A stretch of DNA of 35,624 nt from Lachnospiraceae bacterium (GTDB taxonomy: Bacteria; Bacillota; Clostridia; Lachnospirales; Lachnospiraceae), in the NCBI GenBank assembly GCA_021202815.1, contig JAJQCG010000018.1:1-35624 (forward strand). Direction: 5' to 3'. Shown one piece after another: positions 1 to 8,200 of this stretch. The position numbers and the translations under genes are program-made. Numbering within the stretch: position 1 is the first letter of the stretch; the number at the start of each line of letters is the position of its first letter. The notes beneath the pieces are model-generated. The model made no database searches. It worked only from the letters and a program-made list of their open reading frames with translations, and was not told where the DNA came from.

Positions 1-12
1 TCAAGGTTCATT

Positions 13-40
13 TGAGCCTATTTTTTAGACTCAGGTTTTT
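13..40 (+). terminator. Possible rho-independent terminator of a gene left of the window
   Basis: The arms TGAGCCTA and TAGACTCA can form an 8-bp stem with one mismatch around a T-rich loop, followed by GGTTTTT. The orientation suits a plus-strand gene ending left of the window, but that gene is not visible, so this rests on shape alone. Confidence 0.4.
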
Positions 41-100
41 CATAGATTACTTGACGCTACCCTCTTCAGGTAGTAGTTCCAAACAGCATCGAAACTGTAA

Positions 101-124
101 GAAAATCTGCGCAGGTTTACCTGC
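101..124 (-). terminator. Possible weak terminator of the rfbA-rfbB operon
   Basis: The palindrome GCAGGTTTACCTGC lies 30 bp beyond the rfbB stop. Read on the minus strand it gives a short hairpin followed, after five bases, by TTTTC. The stem is only 5-6 bp and the U-run is short, so it may be a weak terminator or nothing. A second palindrome, CTGTTCTGAACAG, lies at 131-143 between the hairpin and the gene; its one-base centre makes it a poor RNA hairpin. I see no gene in 1-154. Confidence 0.3.
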
Positions 125-154
125 TAAAGGCTGTTCTGAACAGTTATTCTTTGT

Positions 155-1174
155 TTAGCGGTTCCCATACATCTGCTCATAATAATTCTGGTACTCGCCG
201 GAGATGATCGTCTCCCACCACTCGCGGTTGTCGAGATACCAGCGGATCGTCTTCTTGATACCGTCCGCAAACTTTGTCTCGGGCAGCCAGCCCAGCTCCT
301 CGTGAATCTTCGTCGGATCGATTGCGTAGCGCATGTCGTGGCCCTTGCGGTCGGTGACGTAGGTGATCAGGCTCTCGGGTTTGCCGAGCTCTTTGCAGAT
401 GATTTTCACGATATCGATATTGCGCATCTCGTTGTGGCCGCCAATGTTGTAGACCTCGCCGACGCGGCCCTTATGGATGATGAGGTCGATCGCCTTGCAG
501 TGATCCTCGACGTAGAGCCAGTCGCGGACATTCTCACCCTTGCCGTATACGGGCAGCGGCTTGTCGTTCAGCGCGTTCGCGATCATGAGCGGGATCAGCT
601 TTTCCGGGAAATGGTAGGGACCATAGTTGTTGGAACAGCGGCTGATCGTGACCGGCAGGCCGTAGGTGCGGTAGTAGGCGAGCACGAGCAGGTCGGCGCC
701 GGCCTTTGAGGAGCTGTAGGGGCTGCTCGTATGGATCGGCGTCTCCTCCGTGAAGAAGAGGTCGGGCCGGTCGAGCGGCAGGTCGCCGTAGACCTCGTCG
801 GTTGAGACCTGATGATAGCGCGTGATGCCGTATTTGCGGCAGGCGTCCATGAGCACACTTGTTCCGATGATGTTTGTGTCAAGGAAGACCTGTGGATTCT
901 CGATCGAGCGGTCCACATGGCTCTCCGCCGCGAAATTCACGACAATGTCGGGATGCTCCTCCTCGAAAAGGCGACAGACAGCTTCGCGGTCGGTGATGCT
1001 CTCCTTCACGAAGCGAAAATTCGGATGATCCATAACCGGCGCGAGCGTTGAGAGATTGCCCGCGTAGGTCAGGCAGTCGAGGCAGATGATCCGGTAGTCC
1101 GGGTATTTTTTTAACATATGGAAAATAAAATTGCTTCCGATGAATCCGGCTCCGCCGGTGACAATGATGTTCAA
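155..1174 (-). CDS. rfbB: dTDP-glucose 4,6-dehydratase
   Basis: Converts dTDP-glucose to dTDP-4-keto-6-deoxyglucose, the second step towards dTDP-rhamnose and other dTDP-deoxysugars, in the cytosol. It is a short-chain dehydrogenase-fold enzyme. The NAD-binding TGGAGFIGS is at residues 6-14, the STDEVYG motif with the Thr-Asp-Glu catalytic residues is at 124-130, and the YSSSK active-site Tyr/Lys pair is at 153-157. The length of 339 residues is normal for RmlB. The start is a TTG codon, chosen because a perfect AGGAGG lies 9 nt upstream and the sequence IIVTGGAG begins straight after it. It follows rfbA by 20 bp, so the two are one operon. rfbC and rfbD are not visible, so the end product (rhamnose or another deoxysugar) cannot be read from this window. 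Confidence 0.95.
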   Translation of the reverse strand: MNIIVTGGAGFIGSNFIFHMLKKYPDYRIICLDCLTYAGNLSTLAPVMDHPNFRFVKESITDREAVCRLFEEEHPDIVVNFAAESHVDRSIENPQVFLDTNIIGTSVLMDACRKYGITRYHQVSTDEVYGDLPLDRPDLFFTEETPIHTSSPYSSSKAGADLLVLAYYRTYGLPVTISRCSNNYGPYHFPEKLIPLMIANALNDKPLPVYGKGENVRDWLYVEDHCKAIDLIIHKGRVGEVYNIGGHNEMRNIDIVKIICKELGKPESLITYVTDRKGHDMRYAIDPTKIHEELGWLPETKFADGIKKTIRWYLDNREWWETIISGEYQNYYEQMYGNR

Positions 1175-1183
1175 AATAATGTT

Positions 1184-1189
1184 CCTCCT
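1184..1189 (-). promoter_or_regulatory. Ribosome binding site fixing the TTG start of rfbB
   Basis: On the minus strand this reads AGGAGG, 9 nt before the TTG at 1174-1172. It supports a non-ATG start for rfbB. Confidence 0.75.
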
Positions 1190-1194
1190 CTGGT

Positions 1195-2094
1195 CTATGA
1201 ATGCAGGATATCCACGTATTTGCCGTCGAGCACGTCCTTCAGATACTGGCCGTACTGGTTTTTCTTCATCACCTCGTAGACCTTCAGAACGTCCTCGCGC
1301 GTGATCCAGCCGTTCAGGTACGCGATCTCCTCGAGACAGGCGATCTTGCGGTGCTGGTGCGTCTCCATCGTCTTCACAAAATTTGTAGCGTCGACGAGGC
1401 TCTCGTGCGTGCCGGTGTCGAGCCAGGTGAAGCCCTGTCCGAGCAGTTCGACGTTCAGCTCGCCGTTCTCGAGGTAGATGCGGTTCAGGTCGGTGATCTC
1501 GAGCTCGCCGCGCGCGCTCGGCTTCAGGTTTTTCGCGTAATCGACGACACGGTTGTCGTAGAAATAGAGGCCGGTGACGCAGTAGTTGCTCTTAGGTCTG
1601 GCGGGCTTCTCCTCGATGGAAATAGCCTTGCCCTCGGCGTTGAATTCCACGATACCGAAGCGTTCCGGGTCGTCCACGTAGTAGCCGAAGACAGTCGCGC
1701 CCTTGCCGGACTCCGCATTCTGCACGGCGGCGCGCAGGCGTTTTTTCAGACCGTGTCCGGCGAAAATATTGTCGCCGAGCACCATCGCGACGGTGTCCGT
1801 GCCGATGAAGTCTTCGCCGATGAGGAAAGCCTGCGCCAGGCCGTCCGGGCTCGGCTGCACCGCATAGGAGAGTTCGACGCCGAACTGGCTGCCGTCGCCC
1901 AGCAGCTCCTGAAAGCACGGCATATCCTGCGGCGTTGAGATGATCAGAATATCCCAGATCCCCGCGCTCATGAGCACGGACATCGGGTAATAGATCATCG
2001 GCTTATCGTAGATGGGAAGCAGCTGCTTCGATGTGACCATGGTGAGCGGATAGAGGCGCGTACCGGAGCCGCCGGCCAGAATGATTCCTTTCAT
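1195..2094 (-). CDS. rfbA: Glucose-1-phosphate thymidylyltransferase
   Basis: Joins dTTP and glucose-1-phosphate to give dTDP-glucose, feeding rfbB directly downstream. The nucleotidyltransferase signature GGSGTRLYP is at residues 8-16, followed by [16 protein letters not shown], and [10 protein letters not shown] lies in the sugar-nucleotide site. From the ATG at 2094 the protein has 299 residues, normal for RmlA. The ORF track runs it back to 2658, but that N-terminal extension is low-complexity shadow sequence crossing the promoter of the divergent lysozyme gene. The chosen ATG has GGAAGGGAG upstream and starts exactly at the conserved MKGIILAGG. It ends 20 bp before rfbB. A candidate promoter lies about 40-70 bp upstream. 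Confidence 0.95.
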   Translation of the reverse strand: MKGIILAGGSGTRLYPLTMVTSKQLLPIYDKPMIYYPMSVLMSAGIWDILIISTPQDMPCFQELLGDGSQFGVELSYAVQPSPDGLAQAFLIGEDFIGTDTVAMVLGDNIFAGHGLKKRLRAAVQNAESGKGATVFGYYVDDPERFGIVEFNAEGKAISIEEKPARPKSNYCVTGLYFYDNRVVDYAKNLKPSARGELEITDLNRIYLENGELNVELLGQGFTWLDTGTHESLVDATNFVKTMETHQHRKIACLEEIAYLNGWITREDVLKVYEVMKKNQYGQYLKDVLDGKYVDILHS

Positions 2095-2134
2095 GTGAAG
2101 AATGTCTCCCTTCCTGTATCGTAATGTCAGTCCT

Positions 2135-2163
2135 ATTATAACGAAAATGAGCCCTCGCGGCAA
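2135..2163 (-). promoter_or_regulatory. Candidate sigma-A promoter for rfbA-rfbB
   Basis: On the minus strand, TTGCCG (2163-2158), a 17-bp spacer and a perfect TATAAT (2140-2135) lie about 40 bp before the rfbA start. The -35 box matches consensus in 4 of 6 positions. Confidence 0.55.
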
Positions 2164-2203
2164 TGAAAAGTGTGAAAATTCTCTGAAATGAGAAAATTTT
2201 CCG

Positions 2204-2232
2204 TTTACATAAGTGAAAGATCGCGTTATAAT
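2204..2232 (+). promoter_or_regulatory. Strong sigma-A promoter for the GH25 lysozyme gene
   Basis: TTTACA (2204-2209), a 17-bp spacer and a perfect TATAAT (2227-2232), followed by a leader of roughly 55 nt with CGGAGG before the ATG. It is divergent from the rfbA promoter about 70 bp away. Confidence 0.7.
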
Positions 2233-2292
2233 AAAAAAATCTATAATGAAAGAACGGTATGATGGTGGAAATCGCCCGGAGGAAAAATAGAT

Positions 2293-4380
2293 ATGAACTG
2301 GAAAAATATACTGATGAAGCTGTGCGGGCTGCCGCTGAAGCAGATCGGCGCAGGAGTTATGGCCGTGGTGCTCGCGACCGGGAGCATGGGGATCAGCTCC
2401 TACAGCATGTCGGACTACGACTATGATTCGGAGGAGACGCTTGTGGCGCAGGTCGTGGAGACGGAGGAGACAGAAGCTCCCGAAGAGACCGCGGAGGTCG
2501 AGGAGGAGGAAACGCTCGTCCAGCTGTATCTGGCCACCACTTCGATTGATAAGGATCTGAAGATTAAAATTGTGAATGCGGATTCGAAGGTCGTGACGGG
2601 CGAGGAGTTTACCGTAAAGGTGGCAGAGGATAAGAGCGGCGCAGAGACAACGGAGCATACGGACGAGGATAAGGACGGTATTATTTACATAGAGGATCTG
2701 GAGGGCGGTGACTACACGGTAGAACTCGAGGAGATCGAGGGCTACGAGATCGTGGAAGGCCTCATCACGGCGGAAGTGAAGGGCCAGATCGAGTACGCGA
2801 AGGTGGATGTCACCGACGAGATCAAGACGGAGTCCGAGGTCAATGCGGCGGTCGAGGATACGGCGGTCAACAATGTTGAGGAGGAAGGAACTCTGACGGA
2901 CACGATCGAGCTCCTTGACAGTACAGTGACGACGTCAAAGGTGGCCCGCTCGAAGGTGGACACCTCTTTGCTCACGAAGGCTTCGGTCAGCAGCACAAAG
3001 AATACGGCGACCTGTCAGCTGACGGTGGCTGTGACAGACAGCAGCGATACGGAACAGGGCGAGGACGAAGGAGAACCGGACGGGACGGACAGCACAGACG
3101 GAACAGAAAGTACCGACGGGACTGAGGACAGCGAGAGCTCCGGTGAAAGCGCTGTGACCGTTTCGAGCTCCGGCCGCTTCGTGGCCGTGACGTCGGATGG
3201 AGGAACAGCAAATATCTATACGGCGACCGCATCTCTCCCGGCGACTGCCACGCTGTACAACTGCGATGTGAGCGCTTCCAACAGCGTGACACTGGAGCTG
3301 GCGATCGACAACAGTTATTCTGCGGTTACGATTATTGATACGGACAGCATTACATGGAGCGTCGCAGATTCGTCTGTCTGTACGCTTTCCGCCACGAGCG
3401 GGACGTTGACGACTGTGACGATGAAAGGAAAAGGCAGCACAGATGTCACGGTGAGTTTCCAGTACGCGGATACAGAGAGCCATACGACAGAAGCCTCTCT
3501 TGCCTGTACGGTGACAGTGACTGATTTCAGCGATTCCAGCACCGTGCTGAAGGATACCTCCGGAAATACGCTGTATGTTGACTCGAATGCGACGACCACC
3601 GCGAAGGTCAGCGACTACACGAACTACAGCACCTTCTACACCTCGCCGCAGTACACCGGCTGGCAGACGCTGAACGGGAACGTCTATTACTATGATGCGA
3701 ATCACAAAAAGGTGACCGGCACCCAGGTCATCGGAGGTGTGAGCTATACCTTTGACTCGGACGGGATCCTGACGCAGAGCTCCGGCAGCCGGGGCATTGA
3801 CGTCTCGAAATATCAGGGATCGATCGACTGGACCGCGGTTAAGAACGCTGGCATCACCTTTGTGATCATCCGCGCGGGCTATCGGGGTTCGTCCACGGGC
3901 GTGCTGGTAGAGGATCCGTATTTTAAGACGAATATCAAGGGCGCGACCGCCGCCGGAATCAAGGTGGGTGTCTACTTCTTCACGCAGGCCATCACGGAGG
4001 CCGAGGCTGTGGAGGAGGCGAGTATGGTGCTCTCGCTGGTATCCGGCTACAAGATTACCTATCCGATCTTCATTGATACGGAGAGCGCCACAAACGGACG
4101 GGCGAACGGTCTGAGCAAGAGCGCGCGTACTGCGGTCGTCAGCGCCTTCTGCAAGACGATCAAGAACGCCGGCTATACGGCGGGCGTGTACGCGAGCAAG
4201 AGCTGGTTCAACAATCAGCTGAACGCCTCTTCGCTGAGCAGCTACTGCATCTGGGTAGCACAGTACAATTCCAGCTGCACTTACTCCGGAAAGTATAATA
4301 TCTGGCAGTACTCTTCGAAGGGGAGCGTCTCCGGCATCAGCGGAAATGTGGATATGAACATCAGCTATCTGGGCTATTAA
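2293..4380 (+). CDS. Secreted multidomain GH25 lysozyme (N-acetylmuramidase)
   Basis: Predicted to hydrolyse peptidoglycan glycan strands outside the cell. In order: a signal-peptide-like N-terminus (about 1-38, with [15 protein letters not shown]); an acidic stretch; a SpaA/Cna-B-like domain (about 88-175); a Ser/Thr/Asp/Glu-rich linker (about 250-285) with GT(D/E)STD repeats; an Ig-like bacterial domain (about 300-420); a choline-binding-type repeat ([13 protein letters not shown], about 450-495); and a C-terminal GH25 domain from about 500. The GH25 catalytic residues are visible as GIDVSKYQG (D503) and FIDTE (D595, E597). The start has CGGAGG upstream. It has its own promoter and terminator, so it is monocistronic. 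Lysozymes of this kind may remodel the wall where polysaccharide is attached; that link is inference. No sortase LPXTG motif is seen. Confidence 0.93.
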   Translation: MNWKNILMKLCGLPLKQIGAGVMAVVLATGSMGISSYSMSDYDYDSEETLVAQVVETEETEAPEETAEVEEEETLVQLYLATTSIDKDLKIKIVNADSKVVTGEEFTVKVAEDKSGAETTEHTDEDKDGIIYIEDLEGGDYTVELEEIEGYEIVEGLITAEVKGQIEYAKVDVTDEIKTESEVNAAVEDTAVNNVEEEGTLTDTIELLDSTVTTSKVARSKVDTSLLTKASVSSTKNTATCQLTVAVTDSSDTEQGEDEGEPDGTDSTDGTESTDGTEDSESSGESAVTVSSSGRFVAVTSDGGTANIYTATASLPATATLYNCDVSASNSVTLELAIDNSYSAVTIIDTDSITWSVADSSVCTLSATSGTLTTVTMKGKGSTDVTVSFQYADTESHTTEASLACTVTVTDFSDSSTVLKDTSGNTLYVDSNATTTAKVSDYTNYSTFYTSPQYTGWQTLNGNVYYYDANHKKVTGTQVIGGVSYTFDSDGILTQSSGSRGIDVSKYQGSIDWTAVKNAGITFVIIRAGYRGSSTGVLVEDPYFKTNIKGATAAGIKVGVYFFTQAITEAEAVEEASMVLSLVSGYKITYPIFIDTESATNGRANGLSKSARTAVVSAFCKTIKNAGYTAGVYASKSWFNNQLNASSLSSYCIWVAQYNSSCTYSGKYNIWQYSSKGSVSGISGNVDMNISYLGY
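3082..3135 (+). repeat. Short coding repeat in the lysozyme linker
   Basis: Three successive 18-bp units encode [12 protein letters not shown] and GTEDSE. It is a degenerate, low-complexity spacer between the SpaA-like and Ig-like parts, a typical exposed flexible linker that could vary in copy number. Confidence 0.6.
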
Positions 4381-4396
4381 GATTGAGAAAGAGGCA

Positions 4397-4432
4397 GGCT
4401 GCAGTCGTGTTTGTACGGCTGCAGCCCTTTTC
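4397..4432 (+). terminator. Rho-independent terminator after the lysozyme gene
   Basis: GGCTGCAGTCGT and ACGGCTGCAGCC form a 12-bp stem with one G-T wobble around a 6-nt loop, followed by CTTTTCT. It begins 17 bp after the stop codon. Confidence 0.85.
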
Positions 4433-4483
4433 TATGCAGCGCTGTCCGCGTGGAGGGCCTGCCCTGTTTTCGCACTCCGATGT

Positions 4484-4512
4484 TTGCCATTGACTGGCAA
4501 GTATGGTACAAT
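4484..4512 (+). promoter_or_regulatory. Extended -10 promoter with an overlapping inverted repeat
   Basis: TTGCCA (5 of 6 to consensus), a 17-bp spacer and TGGTACAAT (extended -10) precede the polymerase-like gene, with a leader of about 60 nt. The perfect inverted repeat TTGCCA-ttgac-TGGCAA at 4484-4500 covers the -35 box and spacer and could be an operator. It probably drives the genes from 4579 to 10363. Confidence 0.65.
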
Positions 4513-4578
4513 GTTTAAGATTATATCGCCGCGGTCTTTGTGGGAGGCCGGGCGCAGAAGCTTTCCGGGGAGGCATGT

Positions 4579-5742
4579 ATGAACGAAAAGAAAAAAACGC
4601 TGGAATTATGGCTTACCTGTTTTGCTCTGGAGGGCTTTCTGCTGTACGGGGAGACAACGACAGCGGTTTCGGAGACCTGGCCCGTGCTGGGAGATTATCT
4701 GGAATACTGGCTGTATTTTCTGTATCTGCTCGTGCTGGTCAAGGTCGTGATACAGAAGAAAAGCTGGCTGGAATGGCTGGTGACCGCAGGTCTACTGGGG
4801 CTTGTGGAGCTCACCAGGATTACGACGCAGACCAACGCGGTGCTCTGGTTCGCGGCCGGGCTTCTGCTCGCGAAGGATATTGATCTTGCCAGAGTGCTGA
4901 AGACCGATCTTCTGACAAGGATCGTGATGGCGGCCGCCCTGATTGTGCTGCCTTTGATCGGACTGTATCCTTTCGCGACGGGGGATTGGGGAAATGGGCG
5001 CATCCGTTACAGCTTTGGCTGGAGCCATCCGAATGAGCTGGGACTTTTCCTTCTGATGCTGTGCGCGGCATGGGTTTATCTGCGGTATAAGAAATGGTGC
5101 TGGAAGGACAACGCGGCCATGCTGCTTCTGGTGGCGCTTCTGGATTACCTGGCGAACAGCCGGACTTCGGAGATCAGCATCCTGCTCCTGCTTCTGCTGG
5201 TAAATTTTTATCGCTTTCTGCAAAAGCGGGGGATTCCGGCGGAGACGCAAAGGCGACTGTGGCGGACGCTGGCGTTTCTCTCCGTATTCGGCATCTGTAT
5301 TTTATCCTTTGTACTGTTTATCGGCTACAACGACAGCATCGGCATTTTTCAGGTTCTTCCCGGAACGATGCGCGGCAGATTTTACGCGGCACAGCGTTTC
5401 TGGAGCGGAGAGGGTTTCACGCTTCTGGGACAGCTTTTTGACTCCGGCACCTACGGGTATCTGGACATGCTGTACGCGTATCTGAGCCTGAATATGGGAC
5501 TGCTGGTGACGGCCGGCTATCTGCTTCTGCTCGTATTCACGATCCGACGCGCGGGAAAAGACGGGAATGAGGGACTTTTGCTGATACTCATCGCGTTCCA
5601 GGCATACAGTTTGCTGGAGCATGAGCATTTCAAGATCATCTACGGCTTCTATCCGCTGCTTCTCGGGTACGGCCTGTGGCCGACGGCGGGGGAGATTACA
5701 GGCTGGCTGGAGCGGAAGAAAAGCGGAGGAAAAAGCGCGTGA
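4579..5742 (+). CDS. O-antigen polymerase/ligase-like membrane protein (Wzy-type candidate)
   Basis: A polytopic membrane protein of 387 residues with about ten hydrophobic segments. It carries the pattern FGWSHPNELGLFLLML, typical of Wzy/O-antigen ligase-like proteins (a His-Pro-Asn in a membrane segment), then LANSRTSE, which resembles the next conserved stretch of such proteins. It would act at the outer face of the membrane, polymerising lipid-linked repeat units or transferring finished chains. The ORF track begins at a GTG at 4540, but the ATG at 4579 has GGGGAGG 5 nt upstream and gives a charged N-terminus followed by a membrane segment. First gene after the promoter at 4484; its GTGA junction couples it to the fucosyltransferase. 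Sequence identity in this superfamily is low, so polymerase versus ligase is undecided. A second polymerase-type gene (EpsG-like) lies at 29528. Confidence 0.7.
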   Translation: MNEKKKTLELWLTCFALEGFLLYGETTTAVSETWPVLGDYLEYWLYFLYLLVLVKVVIQKKSWLEWLVTAGLLGLVELTRITTQTNAVLWFAAGLLLAKDIDLARVLKTDLLTRIVMAAALIVLPLIGLYPFATGDWGNGRIRYSFGWSHPNELGLFLLMLCAAWVYLRYKKWCWKDNAAMLLLVALLDYLANSRTSEISILLLLLLVNFYRFLQKRGIPAETQRRLWRTLAFLSVFGICILSFVLFIGYNDSIGIFQVLPGTMRGRFYAAQRFWSGEGFTLLGQLFDSGTYGYLDMLYAYLSLNMGLLVTAGYLLLLVFTIRRAGKDGNEGLLLILIAFQAYSLLEHEHFKIIYGFYPLLLGYGLWPTAGEITGWLERKKSGGKSA

Positions 5743-6641
5743 TATATTTATATATCCCCGGGCATTCCGGATTCGGAAATCAGCTATTCATGTACGCGAA
5801 GGCCTATGCCGAAGCCAGGGAGTGGAATGAACAGATCACGATTATTAACCTGACAACATACGACGATGAGCATCCTTTTCTGCTGAAAAAATTAGAGCTG
5901 GATCCGATCGTGTGCAGGATGTATAAGGTGGATCATATTACCAGCCGCCCGAGGCTTTCCCTGAGCTGCCGGACGGCGGATTTTCTGCTGCGGCATATCC
6001 CTTCCTGTGACAGGCTGGTGGAAGAGGGATATGCAAGAAAATATGACGGGGATCAGAGCCATCTGTCCAAAAAGAATCTCTATATTGAGGGGTATTTTGA
6101 AAGCTGGCGGTATTTTGACCACTATCGGGAAGATATAAAAAGACAGTTCCTGTCCGCCGTGCCGGAGGAGCATCCTGCTGTCAAAGCGGTTCGAAGCGTG
6201 GAAAACAGCGTGGCTCTCCATATTCGCGGTGGCGATTTTGTGCGCTATGGCCGGGCGATCGAGAGCGATTATTACCGGAGAGCGATTGACAGGATGCGGG
6301 AGCTCGTCGACCATCCGGTTTTCTTCGTGGTAACGCTGGAGGATGCGGTCCGGCAGCAGATTCGTGAGTATGTCGGAAACGATGTGGAGCTGAGGATCGT
6401 GGAGGCCGAGGGGGAAGAGAAGGACTTCGTGGAATGGAACGTGCTGTGCTGCTGCAGGCACCACATCATTGCCAACAGCACCTACTCCTGGTGGGGAGCA
6501 TACTTAAGCGACCCGGACGCGACGGTACTGATTCCGGACCGGGCGACATACCGGGCGGCGGAGAAGGCGGAAGACGAAGAGTATTCTGATTACTACAAAA
6601 AAGAATGGATTCCTGTGTGTTCTTCTGATCGGGAGCCGTGA
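5739..6641 (+). CDS. GT11 family alpha-1,2-fucosyltransferase
   Basis: Expected to transfer L-fucose from GDP-fucose to a galactose-type acceptor, in the cytosol on the growing lipid-linked oligosaccharide. GT11 motifs are present: the N-terminal GFGNQLFMYAKAYAEA, the HxRxxD motif as HIRGGDF (161-167; many members have HIRRGD), and NSTYSWWGAYL (246-256). The length of 300 residues is typical. The GTG start at 5739 is chosen over the ORF-track start at 5676 because GGAGGA lies 8 nt upstream and the family's N-terminal beta strand begins there; it overlaps the upstream TGA as GTGA. No GDP-fucose synthesis gene is in the window. Other deoxyhexose donors are possible, but GT11 membership is clear. 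Confidence 0.87.
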   Translation: MIYLYIPGHSGFGNQLFMYAKAYAEAREWNEQITIINLTTYDDEHPFLLKKLELDPIVCRMYKVDHITSRPRLSLSCRTADFLLRHIPSCDRLVEEGYARKYDGDQSHLSKKNLYIEGYFESWRYFDHYREDIKRQFLSAVPEEHPAVKAVRSVENSVALHIRGGDFVRYGRAIESDYYRRAIDRMRELVDHPVFFVVTLEDAVRQQIREYVGNDVELRIVEAEGEEKDFVEWNVLCCCRHHIIANSTYSWWGAYLSDPDATVLIPDRATYRAAEKAEDEEYSDYYKKEWIPVCSSDREP

Positions 6642-6661
6642 CAGCCGGGAGGACGGAGAAA

Positions 6662-8200
6662 ATGTATCTTTTTGCAAAAATTGTACTGACGGTTTACCTG
6701 TATCTGATCAGCTATTTTTATACGCTGTCAGTTCCGCTTTCCTGGGACGCGCCGCTGCGCCTTGTCGTGATTTATGCCTGTGTTCATGTGGTCTGTCGCT
6801 TTCTGCAGAAGCTTAAGATTACGATTCAGGAGGAACCGAAGCGGTGGAACTGGAAGTTCGGGCTGCTCATCGCAGCCCTCACCTGGCTGGTGCTGGGAGC
6901 CTATTACCTGGCCTGGTATCCCGGCGGCCTGATCACGGATACCTTCAATCAGTGGGCGCAGGTGCAGGCGAGATCGCTGGTGGACTGGCATCCCGCGATT
7001 CACACGCTTCTTTTCCTGCTGATTCCTTCCCTGATCTGCAACAGCCTTGCCTTTGCCGTATTCGTGCAGCTCATCTGGCTGGGACTGGCGATGGCGTATC
7101 TGGGTATGGTGCTGGACCGCTGGGGGATTCCGAAGAAGTGCAGCATACCTGCGCTGCTGCTGGGAGTCGTTACGCCGGCCTCCGCCGTCGTTCTCTCCTT
7201 TATCTGGAAGGACACTGCCATGACGATCTTTTTGATCGTGCTGGCCGGACAGACGATCGAGATTCTGTTCTCGGACGGCGCCTGGCTGAGAAAATGGCAG
7301 AACGCCATGCTGTTCGGTCTGTTCGGCGCACTGGCGGCGCTCATGCGCCACAACGCGATTCTGCTGGTGGCTCCGCTGATGCTGCTGATCGTGCTGCTCT
7401 ACTGGCGGCAGCTGCGCCGCTATGCCCTGATGGGCGGGATCTGGACGCTGATTTTTATGGCCGGTATCAGGGGTCCGGTATACAAGGTTCTGCATGTACA
7501 GAGCCATCCGCAGGTGGCCGCGGAGATGCTGGGCGTCCCGATGACCATTCTGGCGAATGTCCTGGTAAACGCGCCGGAGAAGCTTGACGAGGAGGCGCGG
7601 GAATTTCTCTACCGCATCGGCGATCAGGAGATGTGGGAGAGCAATTACGAGGAAGGCAACTGGAACAGCGCCAAGTGGATGGGCGACGACATCTCGAATG
7701 ATGTGATCGAGGAGGAGGGCGCCGCGAAGGTGCTGCGCTACACCTGGCACGCGATTCAGAAGGCTCCTTATTTGAGCTATCGGGCGGTTGTGAAGCTCTT
7801 TGAGGTGGTCTGGAAGCCGGCCGGAACGAGTGTGCGCTGGAGCTATACGGTGAATGTGGGCAGCAATTCCTATGGTTATGAGACGACGGGCGTCGCCTGG
7901 CTGCGCAATATCCTTTCCAAGTGGAACAGCCTGGCGGCAAACGGCTCCGTCCTTACAACCTGGAGCTGGCATATCGGATTCTTTACGCTTCTGCTGCTGT
8001 TCTTCGGCGTCAGCCGCCTGAAGGAGGGACTGAAAAAGACGCTGCTGTGGATTCCGGCGCTCTGCTATAATTTTGGGACAGCACTGCTGCTGTGCGGACC
8101 GGATTTCCGGTTTTTCTGCTTCAACACGGTTCTGACGTTCGTGCTGGTACTTGCCCTGCTGTGTCGGAAAAAGGAGGCTCCGGATGAAGAGATTGCTTAA
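6662..8200 (+). CDS. DUF6020-like polytopic membrane protein, possible GT-C type transferase
   Basis: About 512 residues with ten or more hydrophobic segments. After an N-terminal membrane pair come YPGGLITDTFNQW and DWHPAIHTLL, then FIWKDTAM and MRHN. The same ordered motifs occur in the partial gene at 34875, so the two are paralogues. An Asp in the first outside loop of a multi-span protein resembles GT-C glycosyltransferases that use polyprenyl-phosphate sugars, so modification of the polysaccharide outside the membrane is a reasonable inference, not a demonstrated function. The ATG at 6662 has GGGAGGACGGAG upstream; a GTG at 6638 overlapping the previous stop is the alternative. The DUF6020 assignment is from memory of the motif pattern. 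Confidence 0.65.
   Translation: MYLFAKIVLTVYLYLISYFYTLSVPLSWDAPLRLVVIYACVHVVCRFLQKLKITIQEEPKRWNWKFGLLIAALTWLVLGAYYLAWYPGGLITDTFNQWAQVQARSLVDWHPAIHTLLFLLIPSLICNSLAFAVFVQLIWLGLAMAYLGMVLDRWGIPKKCSIPALLLGVVTPASAVVLSFIWKDTAMTIFLIVLAGQTIEILFSDGAWLRKWQNAMLFGLFGALAALMRHNAILLVAPLMLLIVLLYWRQLRRYALMGGIWTLIFMAGIRGPVYKVLHVQSHPQVAAEMLGVPMTILANVLVNAPEKLDEEAREFLYRIGDQEMWESNYEEGNWNSAKWMGDDISNDVIEEEGAAKVLRYTWHAIQKAPYLSYRAVVKLFEVVWKPAGTSVRWSYTVNVGSNSYGYETTGVAWLRNILSKWNSLAANGSVLTTWSWHIGFFTLLLLFFGVSRLKEGLKKTLLWIPALCYNFGTALLLCGPDFRFFCFNTVLTFVLVLALLCRKKEAPDEEIA

Noticed and set aside
57-73. CTACC...GGTAG hairpin
   Set aside because: Five base pairs with a 7-nt loop and no U-run; too weak to call.
2095-2658. N-terminal extension of the rfbA ORF
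   Set aside because: It crosses the rfbA promoter and lies antisense to the lysozyme signal peptide; the family sequence begins at the ATG at 2094 with its own ribosome binding site.
4490-4512. TTGACT at 4490 as -35 box for the TACAAT at 4507
   Set aside because: The spacer would be only 11 bp; TTGCCA at 4484 gives a 17-bp spacer and a better overall fit.
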